Assembly (NCBI GenBank): GCA_949128115.1 | Contig: OX421962.1 | Location: forward strand, 104,128,836-104,192,835 | Direction of reading: 5' to 3' | From: Anaspis maculata | Taxonomy: Eukaryota > Arthropoda > Insecta > Coleoptera > Scraptiidae | DNA length: 64,000 nucleotides | In this document: one piece after another, positions 58,634-64,000 of the stretch | Layout: every line of letters begins with the position of its first letter | Position numbering within the stretch: the stretch's first letter is position 1 | Translations under genes and position numbers: made by a program | Notes under the pieces: model-generated | What the model saw: the letters and a program-made list of their open reading frames with translations, nothing else | Told to the model about the DNA's origin: nothing | Databases searched by the model: none

Positions 58634-60411
58634 TTTACACAACTGTTTTTCAATTTGTTTGCAAATACGCACCTACTCAACTTTCAAGTGCTTTTCAAGC
58701 AATTTTGATAGGTAATACGGAGACAAAGCACTTGTCTTTCAACGCATAAGTGTTCCAGGTGTAAACATTTTTCGATTTTTTTCTCCTTGGAATTTTTGCG
58801 CGGTTATTTCTTCGCGGCAATAGATGCATGATTTTGATCCTCCGCCTTCTTTTCAACATAACAGGAATCAACAATACATTCAACAACAGCTTCAAAGGCT
58901 TGATCACTGCTCTGCACTTAATTACAAAATAACAATGATAACGCTGAAGCATGCTTACAAGGACCATTCTCAACACCTCTCTGGACGTTCGGAAAAATGA
59001 TTTCCAACAAATTGCGGAACAGAGTTGATTTTTCTTTCTTTCTGTCACACACACACGGGCTACGGGCTTTTCCGGAAATTTATGGTTATGGCCCCGAGCC
59101 ACGCAACTCTTCTCGGAGTTCATCGGATGACGCGATTTCATTAGGTGAAGGAGGGTCGAGGGTCGTAATGTTTTCGTAATCAAGCAAAGGTGTACCCCCA
59201 TCCATGATGCCTAAAGTCGGGCATGCGAAAGGTGTAAGTTAGTGCCCGCTCCGACGGTGTACTCAGGAAACAATAGAACGTGTATCGAAATGAGCGATAA
59301 AAACCCATTGGCGGCGAGGCCGTGTGTGAATTTAAAAAAAAGAAATTTGAAATTGTCCTAGAACCAAGAAAATGTTGCATTGTCTCAAGGGCTCAATTCC
59401 AAGTTCGACTTACAACCCGCGCAAAGTCGCAAGCTATCAAAATGTCGAAACGTTAAATTTTGATTTTTATAGGCGCTCTGCACATTTTGAATATCCCGCC
59501 CGTTTCAGCACCCTCATGCGGCAGTCGCGAACATATGTGTGAGGAAAATTGTCGTTATTGAAGTTTATGAATTGTTGAAATTGACATTTGCAGGTGGTAT
59601 GATTATTCAAATGGTATTGTTGTTACGGAAATAGATAGCTTCCTGCAGAAAAAGTACAAAAAAACTGTAACTTTTGGCGCTGAAGCAAATCCGAAGAGTG
59701 CCTATCAAGAAGTGCCGAGGAGGGCGAAAATCGACGAGAAAGTCGTGACATTTTTTTGACGTTTAACGATGCAACTTCGCATCGGTTGCAAGTTGAACTT
59801 GGAATTGAGCTCTTCATAATTATCTGGCTATCATACAATTAGAGAGTAGGCATGTGTAGAGGGACCACGCTGAGCTAAGTGCTAAAGCAAGAACAAAGCT
59901 TCGATTCAATCAGAATGTAGTACAACGCCGTCAAATTCAATTGCGAAAGCTTACAGAACCATTACTTTTGATTATTTGTCTCCTGTTTAGATGGCATGCT
60001 ACAAAAAAACTGGTTCCAATAGTTTAAACGAAGACTGGCAAAGAGATCTAGTACTAGCAACCGCGGCCAAAGATCAGAGCGACCCCTGGAAAGGCGCGTC
60101 TTACATCGATTCGTTCCTTCCTATTACGTGGTTCCTCAATGTCCGCCCACTCTCTTCTGTACATTTTTCAGCTGTATGAAATCCAGGCACGCCAATGGCT
60201 ATCCCACACGAAGTCCACACATTGGCAAATATTATTTCAATCGAACTTGGTGGGACGGCGGGCAATATCTAAATGCATTAACTCAACGTAATGAGTTTTC
60301 TCTCATTTGGAAGTAGCGAGCGTCAAGAAAGCACACACAGGCAAAAGAAAGCTTCAACAGTATGGGCGATTCACCTCATAGAGGAAAATGGCACATTCGT
60401 GTAGGAAGCTT
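58634..60411. other. Unassigned; short coding-like frame near 59100-59212
   Basis: On the minus strand, Met at about 59203 opens MDGGTPLLDYENITTLDPP and then an acidic stretch, closing after 39 residues. A CTTTAG acceptor-like site stands a few bases before it. The composition is more protein-like than the overlapping 168-codon frame, but no donor or second exon supports it. Confidence 0.25.
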
Positions 60412-61460
60412 TAAGCTAACTTTACATTGGGCAATTTTACTGCAACTGTTGCATGCGACGGTTGACTGCCACAATTGCGCGCAACGATGTTGCACGTGCG
60501 ATTTTTTGACGCTTTACATTACGCAACAAATCTATACAATTTTGTTTAATAATATGAACTAGATCCTACCAACCAAAGTGAATGTTTTCTCCAAAGGGAA
60601 AACAATTGGAAACTCCAAGCTATCAAAAAACGTCAAATGATGGTAGCAATAATAATGACTGCCGTCCTTGCCGGTACTGCCGTTTTTGGCGAAGAACACT
60701 GTCGTCCAAGGAGATGGTGAGTGAAGTCGTGGCTTGATAGGAGATCATCTGAAGGGACTTTGCATCTTGTTCAGAACGAGCTGGCTCAAGAATATAAACC
60801 GAGATATGAACAGTCCTTGAAAATTTCCTGCAGATGGACGAAATTCCAAACTGCTAAATTTATCGTTTCTGAACATAAGAGTGGTCTCTTTTTATTGAAA
60901 GCGATTCGGCCTTGTGCTATTCTTTGCCCAGTGTCCCTCCTATTCCTACCACCCTGAGTGATTTGACTGCCCAAATAGCAGAAATTCGCGACTTTCTCTA
61001 CCTCTTTGTTTCCAATCTGTATTCTCGTGTCTTCTATTTCTGTATTTCAACCCTGCCGTTTTGAGGATTTCGAACATCTTTTCTCATTTAACATTACCAA
61101 AGGCTTTTTCTAAATCCACAATCACAAAACCTATTGAGACGACGCTTTTCCTATTGTTTTTCCTACTAAAACTCGTGTAGCTAAAAGGGCCTTACGTGTT
61201 CCCCTATTTCATCTAAACCCGAATTGATCTTATCCTATTACTTTCTCGGCCCCTGTTTCCATTCATTCTTCTTTGCACACCAAACAACAAATCAAACCAA
61301 AAATACCCAAATCTAGTGACAAATTGCAAGTTGCACGCAACAGAATTACAACATATTCACGGTTGCATGCAATTTTGTTTTAGACTAAGCAATTCTGTTG
61401 CGTTCAACAGTTGCATGCAACAATTGCACGCAATTATTGCTCAATGTAAAGTTAGCTTTA
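60412..61460. mobile_element. TIR element with TTGCATGCAAC words
   Basis: TAAGCTAACTTTACATTG at the left and CAATGTAAAGTTAGCTTTA at the right are inverted, with one mismatch near the tip. Inside both ends TTGCATGC and GCAACT words recur in both orientations. About 1.05 kb long. Its duplication is unclear (TTA or TA). The middle is a LINE fragment, which may be a later insertion. Confidence 0.7.
60786..61265 (-). pseudogene. Non-LTR retrotransposon reverse transcriptase relic
   Basis: The minus strand reads IVDLEKAFGNV and EKMFEILKTAGLKYRNRR (catalytic motif A region), then YLGSQITQGG and RIAQGRIAFNKKRPLL. A deletion of the palm segment has brought these together. The last two stretches are typical of the thumb region of LINE RTs. 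It lacks endonuclease and is dead. Confidence 0.8.
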
Positions 61461-64000
61461 GGGAATGAATTATTTCGGGGGGTTCAAGCTGTCGCCGGGC
61501 AACGTCGGCTGTCACGTCACTCACGTCAGCTGAAAGCACGTCAAAACTGTCACTTTGCTTCCCACAGGTCTTCCCATAGACTAAACTCACTGGGTCAAGT
61601 GGCTGTTTAACCGGGAGCGCTTATCGATCGAGCTGGCTAGGGTTGGAGTTGGCGACGGCGTCAATATAGGTGAACCTGCGCCTCGAGGACCCCAGGTAAA
61701 TGAGAATGACTATATCTTTTACCCAAAGAACAGCAACAGACCGTCACCTCCGGGCGGTTTTTGAAGATTTTCTACTTGAGACCTTGAGATCCGCATTCAG
61801 TATTCCACAGTTTGCCGTAGATACCTCTGTGTTTTGAGCTCAAACGTTTGTTGTTTTCCACCCCACAGTCAAAATTCAATTAGGGTCTAGGCGTTACCCG
61901 TTTCACTTTTCTCTTTCGATTAGTTCTGGGACAGCCCGTATAGTCACGATTGGGGTGGCAAAATAGAATCAAATTAAGTTTAGGGTTCGGTAAAGTTATT
62001 AGCATCAAGTCGATGAGAATAATTATGTGTATGTTCAGTATCGGATATCGGATCAGGTATAGAAAGGAAAGGTAATAATCAAATTCCATGATCAGATAAG
62101 ATTATAAAGCAATAAATCTTATCAGAGCAATAATTATGAAGGTGATTGAGTACATGAAGACAAGACAAGAGTAAATATTTAAAAAAATAATATTCAATTT
62201 TCCATTCCGTTCGGTTAAAATTCGCTATTACCTTGGATGTCCGTCCGTCCGTCTCGTCATCGATCCTTCATCCTTGCCTTTTTTGTAAATGATTTCTATT
62301 CACCTGAAAAAAAAACTGCAGATAATGAATAATGTCCTCAGATTATTTTGTATTACAACATTATGATATTGCACAAAACGTTTTCTTTCCTTCATAACAA
62401 ATTAACAAACGCACAGTGTAACATTATTCAAATATTTATAAAACTGCATTTTTTGCCCCCATCACTACTGCCAGAACCAATTACCACCGCCCACTTTGAT
62501 GCCTTTGAGAAAATCAAAACCGATCAATCCGACGCTAAATAATAAATCAGCTTTCTTGACACTTCAACAAAACATCACCAACAAATGGTGATGTATGCAT
62601 TGAGGTGTTGTTGGGTGAGAAAAAAAAAAGGAAGCGCACCGCACCTACTTACTCGGTCACTTCTTTATACCTTTTACCTGAGGGTAAATATTGGGTGAGA
62701 CTCTTTGTGAATACCTAATAATTATACAACACAATTAAGTTGTGGGTGTCTTTAACTAGCTCAGTGTATAATTGCGTCAATCATACGCAGTCAATTTATT
62801 TATTATGAGTAAACTACCTAGTCGTGTTGTGTTGTGTACCACTCGTACTGTTACAGTTTACGGGCCATATTTTAATAAAAATACAATAACACAGAAAGTA
62901 TAAAAAAAACGGTTGCTATGATGGTTAGTGGACACCACACAATAATAAACCACCTCTTTTATGGGGATGAGGTGAGACATAATGATGTGAATAAAAAGTA
63001 AAAAGCCCAGGTCTACAAATTATGCGGATGTCCTCCAATTTAAACACATTTGACTTTCAAGGCAACGATATTGGACAAAGAAGGAATAATTGCGACGCAT
63101 TTGAGCCTTGTGAGACAAAGCTTCACAGGCACTGGCACACCAACTATTGGTTTTAGGCGGCTGGTTGAGACTGTTGAGAGTCGTCACCTGGTAGCCCAGA
63201 CAACGAAGAAAAAATTGCGAAAATAAATGATGTAGTTTTGAAAATTGGTAGAGATGTTCTCGAAAGCTTGCTGATTACTCTGTAAGAAGTCCCCATCGAT
63301 AGGTGATGTGGAGTCGCCGCCATCTTGGATTATTGCTACATTTCAAGTTTTTTAGCAGTTATCTCGATAGATTACGATCTCATCAAAAAACCGCTCGGTT
63401 CAAGTGAAGGTCCATCAAATAGCCTGCAAAAAAGTTGCACATCACTCTCACGTATCTGTCATAACTTCAGAGAAATTGGCCTGTGAGCGTCAGGTGTGAG
63501 TCGTGGAGGAGATATTTCATTTCTCACGGTGTTTTTGAAGAATCACGCAAAACTACAATGCAATGCTGTTTATATAATAATCTTCTTCAATGAATAATAA
63601 AATAGTGATGTGAATTTTCCGGAAATTTAAAACTCGGAAATTTTTCCGGAAAATTTCTGGAAATTTTCCGCGAAATTCTCCGCAAGGGTTCAGAATTGAT
63701 TGAAACTAGACACGTTGTCTTGTTCATAACTTTTCTATTTCAACAACACCAAATAAGTATATTATATAATTAAAATATACTGTGACGCAATAATGGACAA
63801 ATTCACAAAAATATAATTTTAAACACTTGAAAATGAAAACTAAATAGTCTTACTAGAGCCGTTTTTTGGCGTGCACTTGTATTAATATATGTATTTTAAT
63901 ACGATTGATTTGGATTGATAGATTTTTCGACCGCCAAAATAGAGCGATTAAAGTAGTGACGTCAATCTTGATCATGTGTCATTAGTGTCATTTGTCACTC
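61461..64000. other. Unassigned; palindromic TTTCCGGAAA patch at 63617-63680
   Basis: No gene seen. At 63617-63680 words like TTTTCCGGAAATTT recur five or so times, giving a self-complementary patch, perhaps the end of a hAT-type element that runs past the window or is lost. Confidence 0.4.

Noticed and set aside
58695..59201. 168-codon minus-strand frame
   Set aside because: Basic low-complexity composition without a domain; an alternative shorter frame is more protein-like.

Overview
This window looks like AT-rich nuclear DNA from an arthropod, most likely an insect. There are no bacterial-style operons or ribosome binding sites. tRNA-derived SINEs, decayed Ty3/gypsy pol, a non-LTR retrotransposon, hAT- and mariner-type miniature elements and long foldback elements fill the sequence. 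The order or species cannot be fixed from the sequence. Almost all ORFs are short chance frames or come from repeats. The one piece that reads like a host gene is a terminal coding exon on the minus strand at 18994-19134. If that gene extends upstream in the usual way, some or all of the sequence to its right could be its introns, but I found no second exon to prove it.

Layout. 0.9-6.9 kb: diverged tandem copies of an old repeat, split by a 3.85-kb TIR element (2609-6460) that carries minisatellite arrays just inside both ends. A paralogous empty site at about 1.8 kb confirms this insertion. 10.2-14.9 kb: two large foldback elements, one with arms built of about 170-bp tandem subrepeats. 17.7-18.3 kb: an insertion flanked by 19-bp direct repeats, then a SINE. 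21.1-22.7 kb: a gypsy pol relic. 23.8-27.7 kb: a long-TIR DNA transposon relic (E2). 33.3-39.3 kb: a nest of four elements (E4 > E3 > hAT > TA element). 39.4-41.3 kb: TTAA- and TA-flanked miniature foldbacks. 43.5-44.8 kb: a solo LTR abutting a hAT element. 46-57 kb: scattered RNase H relics of gypsy-type elements and a SINE family with two copies. 58.1-58.6 kb: a second solo LTR. 60.4-61.5 kb: a TIR element containing a LINE reverse transcriptase fragment.

The most interesting system is a group of four elements (E1 10198-12380, E2 23837-27701, E3 33555-37703, E4 33307-39286). All begin TAG, end CTA, have long inverted repeats and are flanked by 3-bp direct duplications (TTA, CAT, CAA, TTT). 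E2 and E3 each contain a broken gene from what appears to be one protein family: a nuclease-like DTD motif region (clear only in E3), a short Cys/Thr-Val-Ser-Ala-x-Tyr-Gly-x-Gly-Lys stretch (clear only in E2), an LPPT-like segment, and a C-terminal cysteine-rich tail. E1 shares its terminal sequence with E3, so it looks like a non-autonomous derivative of the same family. I infer a possible relation to the Academ type of DNA transposon, from the 3-bp duplications and the nuclease-like domain; this needs a database search.
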